A DNA stretch of 6,994 bases from an uncultured Clostridia bacterium (GCA_905235695.1 CAJOMW010000080.1:1-6994), one strand, 5' to 3'; counted from the first letter of the stretch, positions 1 to 5,760 are shown. Translations and numbers: made by a program. Notes: generated by a model from the sequence alone, not told the origin.

Positions 1-21
1 GGGAAGGGCAAAAATCTTTTG

Positions 22-47
22 GTACTTTTCTTTTTCAAGAAAAGTAC
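22..47. repeat. 11-bp perfect palindrome GTACTTTTCTT / AAGAAAAGTAC
   Basis: An 11-base stem with a 4-base loop, AT-rich and without a clean T-tract after it. The surrounding sequence resembles intergenic repeats I associate with clostridial gut genomes; that is recollection, not a search. Confidence 0.7.
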
Positions 48-60
48 GTAAAACGTGTCC

Positions 61-83
61 CCAAAGCGCCAACGGCGCTTTGG
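61..83. repeat. 10-bp perfect palindrome CCAAAGCGCC / GGCGCTTTGG with 3-base loop
   Basis: A GC-rich stem with loop AAC and no T-tract on either strand. It shares the very short 3-base loop with several other palindromes in the window and may be a REP-like element or a transcript-stabilising hairpin. Confidence 0.7.
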
Positions 84-93
84 ATATTGCACC

Positions 94-124
94 TGCGCTT
101 AGCAGTAAAACAGCAAATGAGTAT
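94..124 (+). repeat. Dispersed repeat A, copy 1
   Basis: A 31-base segment whose core AGCAGTAAAACAGC recurs at 5681-5711. The two copies match at 28 of 31 positions by eye. In both places it is followed on the same strand by dispersed repeat B. Confidence 0.75.
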
Positions 125-132
125 CAAAAGCT

Positions 133-164
133 GCGCTTTTGCCAGCCGCAACTGCGCATAGCAG
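133..164 (+). repeat. Dispersed repeat C, copy 1
   Basis: A 32-base segment with core AGCCGCAACTGCGC. It is matched on the opposite strand at 3881-3911. It overlaps the start of repeat B copy 1, so the elements are composite. Confidence 0.6.
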
Positions 165-193
165 AGCAGCAGAAAAAGAATATAAAAAGCGGC
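153..193 (+). repeat. Dispersed repeat B, copy 1
   Basis: A 41-base segment containing AGAGCAGCAGAAAAAGAATA. It recurs at 5821-5860 with one base of length difference and few substitutions. The segment CCCGGCAGAGCAGCAGAAA at 219-237 is a further partial copy, so the unit partly reiterates within about 65 bases. Confidence 0.75.
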
Positions 194-246
194 GTTTGCG
201 CCGGCTACCCTTGCCTTGCCCGGCAGAGCAGCAGAAACAGATAAAT

Positions 247-280
247 AAAAAAAGCACTTCCGATAAACTCCGGAAGTGCT
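247..280 (-). terminator. Strong intrinsic terminator of the livHMGF operon
   Basis: On the minus strand AGCACTTCCG (280-271) pairs perfectly with CGGAAGTGCT (262-253) across an 8-base loop, followed by a run of T (252-247). It lies about 20 bases after the livF stop. A T-run also follows the hairpin on the plus strand (284-290), so it can act in both directions. Confidence 0.92.
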
Positions 281-301
281 GTATTTTTTTGTGAAGCCCT
301 G

Positions 302-1012
302 TTATTCTCCGAGATACGCTTTCTTGACCTTTTCGTCGTTTATAAGGTCTGTTGCCCTGCCTTCGAGGGATATTTTGCCCGTCTCGAGAACGTACGCCCT
401 GTCGGCGATGGAGAGCGCCTTTTTTGCGTTCTGCTCTACGAGCAGCACCGTTGTGCCGTCGGAGGAGACCTCCTTGATTATGCGGAATATCTCGTTGACG
501 AGCAGAGGTGAGAGTCCCATCGACGGCTCATCCATGAGAAGTATGCTCGGGTTTGACATTAGCGCTCTTCCCATTGCGAGCATCTGCTGTTCGCCGCCCG
601 AGAGTGTGCCGGCGACTTGGTTTTTCCTCTCCTTGAGGCGGGGAAAATGTTCGTAGACGTACTCCAGATTCTTATTTATCTGCTTCTGATCCTTTAAGAT
701 GAACGCCCCGAGCTGGAGGTTCTCGTAGACCGTGAGCTGCTGGAAAACACGGCGTCCTTCCGGAACGTGCGAAAGACCGAGGGATATTATCTTGTGAGCA
801 GGGACTTTTACGAGATCTCTGCCCTCGAAGATTATCTTTCCGCTCTTTGGAGCGACAAGACCGGTTATCGTGTGGAGTATGGTCGTCTTTCCGGCTCCGT
901 TTGCGCCTATGAGCGCTATGACTTCGCCCTTGTTTACTTCAAAAGACACGCCTTTTATTGCGTTTATGACTCCGTAGTATACCTGAAGGTCTTCAATTTG
1001 TAACATTGCCAT
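302..1012 (-). CDS. livF: LivF-type ATP-binding protein of branched-chain amino acid ABC transporter
   Basis: One of the two cytoplasmic ATPases that power LivHM import of leucine, isoleucine, valine or related ligands. The 236-residue product has Walker A GANGAGKT at 36-43, the Q-loop region around VFQQLTVYENL at 89-99, signature LSGGEQQ at 137-143 and Walker B ILLMDEPSMG at 157-166. The H-loop position holds Gln (LLVEQNA, about 194) instead of His, as is usual in LivF proteins. The family tail ADRAYVLETGKI follows. I place the start at the ATG at 1012, 11 bases after AAGGAG (1029-1024). A GTG at 1024 overlaps that ribosome site and an ATG at 1006 is farther from it. It is the last gene of livHMGF, 51 bases after livG, and ends just before a strong terminator. 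Ligand specificity cannot be read from the ATPase. Confidence 0.95.
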   Translation of the reverse strand: MAMLQIEDLQVYYGVINAIKGVSFEVNKGEVIALIGANGAGKTTILHTITGLVAPKSGKIIFEGRDLVKVPAHKIISLGLSHVPEGRRVFQQLTVYENLQLGAFILKDQKQINKNLEYVYEHFPRLKERKNQVAGTLSGGEQQMLAMGRALMSNPSILLMDEPSMGLSPLLVNEIFRIIKEVSSDGTTVLLVEQNAKKALSIADRAYVLETGKISLEGRATDLINDEKVKKAYLGE

Positions 1013-1063
1013 ATATATGAGCACTCCTTCTTTGTGCGGTGAAGCTTTGTGACGGCTTTCGCC

Positions 1064-1828
1064 TTATTCGTCCTCGCCGAGGTAGGCGGTTATAACCTTG
1101 GGATCGTTCAGAACCTTTGACGTCTCGCCCTGCGAGAGCACCTGTCCGAAGTTGAGGACGGTCAGCTCTTCGCATATTCCGGCGACGAGCTTCATGTCGT
1201 GTTCTATGAGAAGTATCGTCATGTCAAAGTTGTCCCGCACGAATCTTATGGTATTCATAAGCTCCGCCGTCTCATTGGGATTCATTCCGGCCGCCGGCTC
1301 ATCGAGCAGCAGAAGCTTTGGACCTGTTGCCATTGCTCTTGCTATCTCGAGCTTTCTCTGCTTGCCGTAGGGGAGGTTCGATGCGAGCATAGACGCCTCT
1401 TTGTCAAGGTCAAACACCTTCAGAAGCTCCATGCATCTCTCGTTTGCGTTCTTCTCTTCCTTGCTGTATCTGCCTATCCTGAGAATACTCTCCGCCATAG
1501 AGTACTTTATGCTGGAAGCATAGCCTACTTTTACGTTGTCGAGCACGGTCATCTTTGAAAAGAGGCGGATGTTCTGGAAGGTTCTCGCTATGCCTTTTCT
1601 GTTTATCTGCACGGGGTTAAGACCGTTGAGTATCTCTCCGCCGAGGGAGAACGTGCCGCTTGTCGGCTTATACACGCCGGTTATGAGGTTGAAGACCGTT
1701 GTCTTTCCTGCTCCGTTCGGGCCTATAAGACCGTAGAGCTGTCCTTTTTCGACCTTTATCGAGAACTCGTCGACGGCTTTAAGTCCGCCGAACTGTATTC
1801 CGAGTCCGTTTGTTTCGAGTATTGCCAT
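1064..1828 (-). CDS. livG: LivG-type ATP-binding protein of branched-chain amino acid ABC transporter
   Basis: Second ATPase of the LIV importer, expected to pair with LivF on the cytoplasmic face of LivHM. The 254-residue product has Walker A GPNGAGKT at 36-43, Q-loop Gln at 85 in ARTFQNIRLF, and the LivG-style signature LPYGKQRKLEIARA at 152-165 in place of canonical LSGGQ. Walker B KLLLLDEPAAGMNP is at 171-184 and the H-loop His is at about 210 in LLIEHDM. The C-terminal VITAYLGEDE matches the usual LivG ending. The ATG at 1828 overlaps the livM stop by one base (TAATG), so translational coupling is likely. An unusually strong ribosome site, AAGGGGGTG, lies at 1844-1836, 7 bases upstream and inside the end of livM. 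Length is normal for the family. Confidence 0.96.
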   Translation of the reverse strand: MAILETNGLGIQFGGLKAVDEFSIKVEKGQLYGLIGPNGAGKTTVFNLITGVYKPTSGTFSLGGEILNGLNPVQINRKGIARTFQNIRLFSKMTVLDNVKVGYASSIKYSMAESILRIGRYSKEEKNANERCMELLKVFDLDKEASMLASNLPYGKQRKLEIARAMATGPKLLLLDEPAAGMNPNETAELMNTIRFVRDNFDMTILLIEHDMKLVAGICEELTVLNFGQVLSQGETSKVLNDPKVITAYLGEDE

Positions 1829-2919
1829 TAACGGTCACCCCCTTCGGCCGCTTTCTTGTCTCTCGCTCTTTCTATTGCCTTTTTAGGCGATATTTTAGCG
1901 AGAAATGCCTTGAAGCGCGCATTGTTGTTGAGAAGCATCATGAGGATGAGCACTATTGCGTACAGGAGCATTCTGTACTTGTCGAGGAATCTCATGTATT
2001 CCGGGAGCGCATACAGAATTATGGTGGATATTATAACTCCCCTCATCTTGTTCATACCGCCGAGGACGACGTATACGAGGATGAGAATTGAGAGGTTATA
2101 GTCGAACTTGGTTGCCTGGAGGACGCTGAGGTTGTGCGAGTAGAGTGCGCCTGCCACGCCTGCGAGGAATGATGCCGTAACGAAGGCTATCATCTTTGTG
2201 CGTGTTACGTTTACGCCCATTGCCTCTGCCGCAATGCGGTTGTCCCGCGACGCTTCAATATTTCTGCCTATCTTTGAATCGACGAGGTTCAGAAGAATGA
2301 ACAGCGCTATCATAAGAACGATGAAGCCTATGATGAAGTTTGAGTCTTTAGGCGTTCCGGTTATGCCCTGTGCGCCCTTTATTATCTCAACCCTCGTTGC
2401 CGCATCGGAATTTATCTTATACTGTGCCGAGTTCTCGGTGCTGAGCGTTATAAATATGCCGTTCTTGTCGTAGGCGAGGTAGATATTGTTCAGCACGTTC
2501 TTGATTATCTCGCCGAAGGCGAGGGTAACTATGGCGAGGTAGTCTCCTCGCAGCCGCAGGACGGGTATTCCGATGAGAAAGCCGAAGACGGCGGCCATGA
2601 TACCGCCGACGATAAGTGCGAGCGGAAAGCGTATCCACCATATTGTTATGGTATTCTGAAGTGCAAGCGAGAAAACGCTGCCGGAAAATGCGCCGATGCA
2701 CATGAAGCCGGCGTGTCCGAGGCTGAGCTCGCCCGAAATACCTACTACGAGGTTAAGCGATGTGGCGAGAATTATGTAAACGCATAAGTTTACGAGCAGT
2801 CCCTCGAATTTTCTCGATGCAAAGCCGCAGGCAACCATAGTCTGCGCAAACGCAAAGAGAACTATAACGAGGATAAAAGTTGTGAGCTTGTCCCTGAAGG
2901 CCTTGTTTTTTATTTTCAT
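1828..2919 (-). CDS. livM: LivM-type membrane permease of branched-chain amino acid ABC transporter
   Basis: Inner permease subunit that forms the transport channel with LivH. The 363-residue product is strongly hydrophobic with multiple predicted membrane spans. The N-terminal span is about 13-31. Family motifs follow: NLVVGISGELSLGHAGF (56-72), LRLRGDYLAIVTLAFGEI (121-138), and the cytoplasmic coupling loop beginning GRNIEASRDNRIAAEAMG (218-235). Next come ILVYVVLGGM near 280-289 and a charged Lys/Arg/Ala tail (335-363). A polar stretch at about 150-195 is probably an external loop. I choose the ATG at 2919 because GAGG (2928-2925) sits 5 bases upstream; the in-frame GTG at 2925 would overlap that site. 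The gene starts 7 bases after the livH stop and overlaps livG by one base. Confidence 0.95.
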   Translation of the reverse strand: MKIKNKAFRDKLTTFILVIVLFAFAQTMVACGFASRKFEGLLVNLCVYIILATSLNLVVGISGELSLGHAGFMCIGAFSGSVFSLALQNTITIWWIRFPLALIVGGIMAAVFGFLIGIPVLRLRGDYLAIVTLAFGEIIKNVLNNIYLAYDKNGIFITLSTENSAQYKINSDAATRVEIIKGAQGITGTPKDSNFIIGFIVLMIALFILLNLVDSKIGRNIEASRDNRIAAEAMGVNVTRTKMIAFVTASFLAGVAGALYSHNLSVLQATKFDYNLSILILVYVVLGGMNKMRGVIISTIILYALPEYMRFLDKYRMLLYAIVLILMMLLNNNARFKAFLAKISPKKAIERARDKKAAEGGDR

Positions 2920-2926
2920 ACGCACC

Positions 2927-3808
2927 TCACACTTTCTCGTTTATCTTCTTGCCGAGAAGTCCGGTGGGCTTGACGAGCAGGATGATTATGAGCACTGCGA
3001 AAACGATGGCGTCGGAGAGCTGAGAGGATATATACGCCTTGCTGAGGCACTCTATGAGTCCGAGCACAATTCCGCCTATCATTGCTCCCGGGATCGAGCC
3101 TATTCCGCCGAATACCGCCGCCGTAAACGCCTTTATGCCCGGCATTGCGCCTGTATACGGGCTGAGGAGCGGATATGTGGAGCAGAGAAGGACAGCCGCC
3201 ACTGCCGCAAGTCCCGAGCCTATCGCAAAGGTTATGGAGATAGTCTTATTTACGTTTATACCCATGAGCTGTGCCGCGCCCTTATCTTCGGATACGGCCC
3301 TCATTGCCTTACCGGTCTTTGTCTTGTTTACGAACAGCGTGAGAGCTATCATTATGATGACGGTTACGACGATTGTAACAATGGTCTCGCCGGAAATTGT
3401 GACAAAGCTCGTCTTTATCGTCCACTCCTTGGGTACGACGGAGGTAAAGGACTTTGCCGCCGAGCCGAATATCAGAAGTGCGATGTTCTGGAGCAGGTAG
3501 CTTACGCCTATTGCTGTTATGAGGACGGTAAGAGGCGAGGTATTGCGGAGCGGCTTATACGCCACTTTCTCTATTACTACGCCTATTATAATGCAGGACA
3601 ACATACCTGAAATAATTGATATCCACACGGGAAAATGATATGTAGAGAGGGCGGTATAAACGATATACCCTCCTATCATTATTACGTCGCCATGGGCGAA
3701 ATTCAGCATTTTTGCGATGCCGTAAACCATGGTATATCCGAGCGCTATAAGCGCATAGATACTGCCGAGGCTTATGCCGCTCAAAACGTATGACAAGAAG
3801 CTGCTCAC
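2927..3808 (-). CDS. livH: LivH-type membrane permease of branched-chain amino acid ABC transporter
   Basis: First permease subunit of the LIV importer, pairing with LivM. The 293-residue product is almost all membrane helix. It opens with the family pattern SGISLGSIYALIALGYTMVYG (residues 10-30, a first span) and continues with NFAHGDVIMIGGY (36-48), which is close to invariant in LivH proteins. The coupling loop runs from TGKAMRAVSEDKGAAQLMG (165-183). The conserved FTAAVFGGIGSIPGAMIGG (228-246) follows, and the last span ends at PTGLLGK. The start is a GTG at 3808 with AAAGGA at 3824-3819, 10 bases upstream; no better start is available. It heads the livHMGF block, 388 bases downstream of livK with terminator-like hairpins between, so it probably has its own promoter or depends on partial read-through. 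The stop codon is TGA. Confidence 0.95.
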   Translation of the reverse strand: MSSFLSYVLSGISLGSIYALIALGYTMVYGIAKMLNFAHGDVIMIGGYIVYTALSTYHFPVWISIISGMLSCIIIGVVIEKVAYKPLRNTSPLTVLITAIGVSYLLQNIALLIFGSAAKSFTSVVPKEWTIKTSFVTISGETIVTIVVTVIIMIALTLFVNKTKTGKAMRAVSEDKGAAQLMGINVNKTISITFAIGSGLAAVAAVLLCSTYPLLSPYTGAMPGIKAFTAAVFGGIGSIPGAMIGGIVLGLIECLSKAYISSQLSDAIVFAVLIIILLVKPTGLLGKKINEKV

Positions 3809-3880
3809 GTTTTCTTCATCCTTTCGGGGCTTTTCCGGAGTTATATTTATTGTTATTTTTTATGGTCTTTTTCTGTTGCA

Positions 3881-3911
3881 CTGAAAAGCGCAGTTGCGGC
3901 TGCCAAAGCGC
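3881..3911 (-). repeat. Dispersed repeat C, copy 2 (inverted)
   Basis: The minus strand here contains the same AGCCGCAACTGCGC core as 133-164, with similar flanks (GCGCTTT before and CAG after) and a few mismatches. It lies within the livH leader, downstream of the weak promoter candidate. Confidence 0.6.
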
Positions 3912-3920
3912 TTCCTATAA

Positions 3921-3949
3921 TTTTTAGCTTTTTAGTGGAGTGCTATCAA
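3921..3949 (-). promoter_or_regulatory. Weak candidate promoter for livHMGF
   Basis: On the minus strand TTGATA (3949-3944) and TAAAAA (3926-3921) are spaced by 17 bases, downstream of all the terminator-like hairpins and about 105 bases before livH. The -10 matches only four of six consensus bases, so this is a candidate only; the alternative is read-through from livK. Confidence 0.35.
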
Positions 3950-3974
3950 TTATGCATTATGCATTATGCATTAT
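3949..3974. repeat. Tandem 7-mer repeat ATTATGC
   Basis: Three exact ATTATGC units (3949-3955, 3956-3962, 3963-3969) are followed by a partial ATTAT. The units create overlapping ATGCAT palindromes. A related 7-mer array (AATGCAA) lies beyond livK at 5629-5645, in each case next to the TTAACTTTCCACTTT module. Confidence 0.9.
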
Positions 3975-3975
3975 T

Positions 3976-3995
3976 AAAAGCCGCAGGCTTTTTTT
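3976..3995. terminator. Second short bidirectional terminator-like hairpin between livK and livH
   Basis: AAAAGCC and GGCTTTT pair across a GCA loop, with seven T on the plus-strand side. The GC core is only three pairs, so it is weaker than its neighbour at 4018-4041. It lies between the ATTATGC tandem repeat and the TTAACTTTCCACTTT module. Confidence 0.5.
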
Positions 3996-3996
3996 A

Positions 3997-4011
3997 TTAA
4001 CTTTCCACTTT
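3997..4011 (+). repeat. TTAACTTTCCACTTT module, copy 1 (downstream side of livK)
   Basis: This 15-base sequence is matched exactly on the opposite strand at 5616-5630. Both copies adjoin a 7-mer AT-rich tandem array, so they look like members of one composite dispersed repeat rather than a chance match. Confidence 0.75.
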
Positions 4012-4017
4012 CAATTG

Positions 4018-4041
4018 AAAAAAATCGCTCCGCGATTTTTT
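4018..4041. terminator. Bidirectional terminator-like hairpin between livK and livH
   Basis: AAAAAATCGC and GCGATTTTTT form a perfect 10-base-pair stem with a 3-base loop. A run of A on one side and T on the other makes it a terminator in either direction; on the minus strand the T-run is seven long. It would further separate livK transcription from livHMGF. Confidence 0.65.
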
Positions 4042-4124
4042 GCGTCCAAAGATATACAAGCATATCCTGCAAATATGTTCATTTATCTTCACCCGCAAAG
4101 CGGTGTATTATCGGTATATTAAGA

Positions 4125-4157
4125 GGAAAAGCAGAACCCTGTATTTCAAGGGTTCCG
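4125..4157 (-). terminator. Probable livK terminator or processing hairpin
   Basis: On the minus strand GAACCCT pairs with AGGGTTC (4155-4149 with 4140-4134) across an 8-base loop and can be extended by one G-U and one C-G pair. It is followed by TGCTTTTCC, a weak T-tract. It likely ends a share of livK transcripts while letting others through to livHMGF. Confidence 0.55.
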
Positions 4158-4169
4158 CAAATCCTCAGC

Positions 4170-4186
4170 GACTCGCCGGGCGAGTC
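4170..4186 (-). other. Perfect GC-rich hairpin right after livK
   Basis: GACTCGC and GCGAGTC pair over 7 bases with a 3-base loop, starting 10 bases after the livK stop. No T-tract follows on the minus strand, so by itself it looks like a 3'-end stabiliser or the first part of a compound terminator rather than a standard intrinsic terminator. Confidence 0.6.
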
Positions 4187-4196
4187 AAATTTTCAC

Positions 4197-5432
4197 TTAG
4201 ATGGCCTTGTAGGAACCAACACCGTCGGTAACTACTATTTCCATAGCCTTAGGATCCTTGGTAGGTTCGCCGGAAGCGTCCCAAGTCATCGTGCCGGTAA
4301 CGCCTTCAACTTCTATCTCGGTCATAGCTGCAACGAGTGCGTCGCAGAGGTCGGATGCGCTGATGGAAGCGTCGGATATGCCTGCATACTCGATAGCTGT
4401 CTTTATGGTGTAAACTGCGTCGTATGCGTCTGCTGCGAACTGTGTGGGAACGCCGCCGAACTCATCCATGTAGCTGGAGGTGAAGTGCTGTGTAAGCTCG
4501 TCTTCAGCGTCAGCTGCGAAGGGAGTAAGAAGCATTACGCCTTCAGCGAGGTCAACGTTTTCGCCGAGCTGGTCTATAAGACCGTCAAGACCGTCGCATC
4601 CGAAGTACTTAACGTCTTCGAGAACGCCCTGTGCCTGGGTGAGAACGAGAGCTGCTTCCTGATAGTAGAAGGGAAGGAATACGAGCTCTGCGCCGCTTTC
4701 CTTTATCTTGTTTATCTGTACGGTGAAGTCGGTCTTGGAGTCGGAAGTGAACGCTTCGGTGTCAACTATCTCGAGACCGAGCTCGTTTGCACGCATTACA
4801 AATGTTTCATATATACCGGAAGAATATATGTCGGAGCTGTCGTATATAACGGCAACCTTGGAAGCGAGCTCGTTGTCAAAGATATACTGAGCTGAAGCTG
4901 CGCCCTGGTTCGGGTCGGAGAAGCAAATTCTGAATGCGTTGTCGAACTTTACGCAGTCAACTGCGGAGCCCGAGGGAGTGATCTGGAACATGTTGTCTTC
5001 AACGGTCTCAGCGGCAACTGCCGTGCAAGGAGCGGAGGTAACTGTTCCTATGAGAGCCTGCATACCCTGGTCTACGAGGGTGTTGTATGCGCTGACAGCC
5101 TTTTCGGGGTTGTGTTCGTCATCCTGGAAAAGGAACTTTATCTGCATACCGTTTATGCCGCCTGCGGCGTTGATCTCATCAACAGCGAGGTTTGCACCGT
5201 TTTTAACGGACTGGCCGTAAACAGCTGCGCCGCCGGTTATCGGGCCTATACCGCCTATAACGAGAGTGCCTGCGTCAGCAGTGGTTTCTTCTGCGCCGTC
5301 ATCTGCTGCGGGAGTGGTTGTGCCTTCGGTTGCGGGAGTGGTTGTGTCGTCGGTTGCGGGAGTTTTAGCGGTACAAGCTGCAAAGCAGAATACCATTGCC
5401 GCAACGAGGAGCACTGCGAGAATCTTTTTCAT
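4197..5432 (-). CDS. livK: LivK-type branched-chain amino acid binding lipoprotein
   Basis: Extracellular ligand receptor of the LIV importer, anchored to the outer face of the membrane as a lipoprotein. The 411-residue precursor has a lipoprotein signal (MKK, hydrophobic 4-18, then FAAC with the lipidated Cys at 20). A Thr/Pro/Ala/Asp tether follows at about 21-55 with an 8-residue period. The type I periplasmic-binding fold (Peripla_BP_6-like) starts at TLVIGGIGPITGGAAVYGQ (56-74). The segment LIGTVTSAPCTAVA (127-140) is where this family contacts the amino acid backbone of its ligand; ITPSGSA and QFAADAYDAVYT (331-342) are also typical. The ATG at 5432 is 8 bases after a perfect GGAGG (5445-5441); the longer frame upstream lacks a ribosome site and lies in the promoter region. 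Leucine/isoleucine/valine is the default ligand, but related receptors bind amides, urea or aromatic acids, so specificity is inferred. Confidence 0.94.
   Translation of the reverse strand: MKKILAVLLVAAMVFCFAACTAKTPATDDTTTPATEGTTTPAADDGAEETTADAGTLVIGGIGPITGGAAVYGQSVKNGANLAVDEINAAGGINGMQIKFLFQDDEHNPEKAVSAYNTLVDQGMQALIGTVTSAPCTAVAAETVEDNMFQITPSGSAVDCVKFDNAFRICFSDPNQGAASAQYIFDNELASKVAVIYDSSDIYSSGIYETFVMRANELGLEIVDTEAFTSDSKTDFTVQINKIKESGAELVFLPFYYQEAALVLTQAQGVLEDVKYFGCDGLDGLIDQLGENVDLAEGVMLLTPFAADAEDELTQHFTSSYMDEFGGVPTQFAADAYDAVYTIKTAIEYAGISDASISASDLCDALVAAMTEIEVEGVTGTMTWDASGEPTKDPKAMEIVVTDGVGSYKAI
5307..5363 (-). repeat. 24-bp tandem repeat encoding the livK tether
   Basis: Two 24-base units (5307-5330 and 5331-5354) differ at two positions near their ends and are followed by 9 bases of a third. 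They lie inside livK and encode the Thr/Pro/Ala/Asp spacer between the lipidated Cys and the binding domain, giving an 8-residue period (TTTPATEG type). Such repeats can change copy number by slippage and thereby tether length without breaking the frame. Confidence 0.85.
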
Positions 5433-5453
5433 TTTGTTTTCCTCCAATTTTTT

Positions 5454-5466
5454 GACGCTGTGCGTC
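5454..5466 (-). promoter_or_regulatory. Small perfect hairpin in livK leader, just before the ribosome site
   Basis: GACGC and GCGTC pair perfectly across a 3-base loop, ending 8 bases before the GGAGG ribosome site of livK. It is followed by an AT-rich stretch rather than a T-tract, so it is not a terminator by itself. It could insulate or expose the ribosome site. Confidence 0.4.
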
Positions 5467-5475
5467 TGAATTTTG

Positions 5476-5491
5476 GGTATAAGAATATACC
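5476..5491 (-). promoter_or_regulatory. Inverted repeat at the very 5' end of the livK transcript
   Basis: GGTATA and TATACC flank a 4-base loop, a perfect 6-base-pair inverted repeat that begins within a few bases of the predicted start of transcription. As DNA it could be an operator; as RNA it would be a 5'-terminal hairpin that may stabilise the message. Neither role is shown by the sequence alone. Confidence 0.45.
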
Positions 5492-5500
5492 ATAACAAGT

Positions 5501-5529
5501 ATATTACACATTTTTTACCTGTTTGTCAA
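5501..5529 (-). promoter_or_regulatory. Sigma-A promoter of livK
   Basis: On the minus strand a perfect -35 TTGACA (5529-5524) is followed by a 17-base spacer and -10 TAATAT (5506-5501). Transcription would begin near 5494, leaving a leader of about 60 bases before the livK ATG. It is one of the best promoter matches in the window and stands directly upstream of the receptor gene, consistent with high receptor expression. Confidence 0.87.
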
Positions 5530-5540
5530 GTGTTTAATTT

Positions 5541-5563
5541 AAATTTGCTTTTTTGGCAAATTT
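5541..5563. promoter_or_regulatory. AT-rich inverted repeat upstream of the livK promoter
   Basis: AAATTTGC and GCAAATTT form a perfect 8-base inverted repeat separated by 7 bases, 12 bases upstream of the livK -35. Position and symmetry suit a regulator binding site or an upstream promoter element. It is not a full match to the CodY consensus, so no regulator is named. Confidence 0.4.
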
Positions 5564-5615
5564 TCGTATAAAAATCAGGTCTTTTGTCGAGAAAGTCGCT
5601 CCGAGAGAGCCTTTA

Positions 5616-5645
5616 AAAGTGGAAAGTTAATGCAAAATGCAAAAT
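5616..5645 (-). repeat. TTAACTTTCCACTTT module with 7-mer array, copy 2 (upstream side of livK)
   Basis: Bases 5616-5630 are the exact reverse complement of 3997-4011. The adjoining 5629-5645 is a 7-base AATGCAA array of about 2.4 units. Together they mirror the arrangement seen beyond the other end of livK, minus the short hairpin at 3976-3995. Confidence 0.75.
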
Positions 5646-5680
5646 TGGCTGGGGCACGGCTTTTTATATTCTTTTTATGT

Positions 5681-5711
5681 TGCGCTCAGCAGTAAAACAG
5701 CTAATGAGAAT
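5681..5711 (+). repeat. Dispersed repeat A, copy 2
   Basis: Second copy of the segment at 94-124, same strand, three mismatches. It lies 109 bases before repeat B copy 2, while the A-B spacing at the left edge is only 28 bases, because extra sequence including a 60-base palindromic element lies between them here. Confidence 0.75.
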
Positions 5712-5760
5712 TAAAGGCGGCGCATTAGGCAAAGTGGAACAATAGGATTATATCTGCGCC

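Larger units (their letters stand above)
1..301. other. Left-edge intergenic region, no gene seen
   Basis: Apart from the livF terminator at 247-280, this stretch holds two perfect palindromes (22-47 and 61-83) and copies of three dispersed repeats also found elsewhere in the window (94-124, 133-164, 153-193 with a partial further copy at 219-243). I see no open frame with a ribosome site. Confidence 0.8.
3809..4196. other. livK-livH intergenic region, no gene seen
   Basis: This 388-base gap carries, in minus-strand order, the post-livK hairpins, two bidirectional terminator-like palindromes, a 7-base tandem repeat, a weak promoter candidate, an inverted copy of a dispersed repeat (3881-3911), and the ribosome site AAAGGA of livH. 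Short open frames here have no ribosome sites and run through the palindromes; I regard none as genes. Confidence 0.8.

Noticed and set aside
188..194. LivF H-loop His replaced by Gln as a possible loss of function (residue positions in LivF)
   Set aside because: LLVEQNA with Gln is the normal form in LivF proteins, so it is not a defect.
2882..3610. Long plus-strand open frame of 242 codons antisense to livH and the start of livM
   Set aside because: It is a shadow of the strongly supported livH/livM frames; its composition (very rich in Tyr, Arg, Cys, His) reflects antisense codons and there is no promoter or ribosome site.
3805..3819. Tiny ATG-AAG-AAA-ACG-TGA frame overlapping the livH GTG start
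   Set aside because: Its ATG is part of the AAAGGA ribosome site itself, so it cannot be served by that site; nothing suggests a leader peptide.
4485..4895. Plus-strand frame of 136 codons inside livK, and a similar one at 5112-5495
   Set aside because: Antisense to livK, which is certain from its signal peptide, family motifs and ribosome site; the second one also runs over the livK promoter region.
5559..5575. AATTTTC followed by an AT-rich stretch, resembling part of a CodY box
   Set aside because: Only one half matches the CodY consensus; in DNA this AT-rich a half-site is expected by chance.
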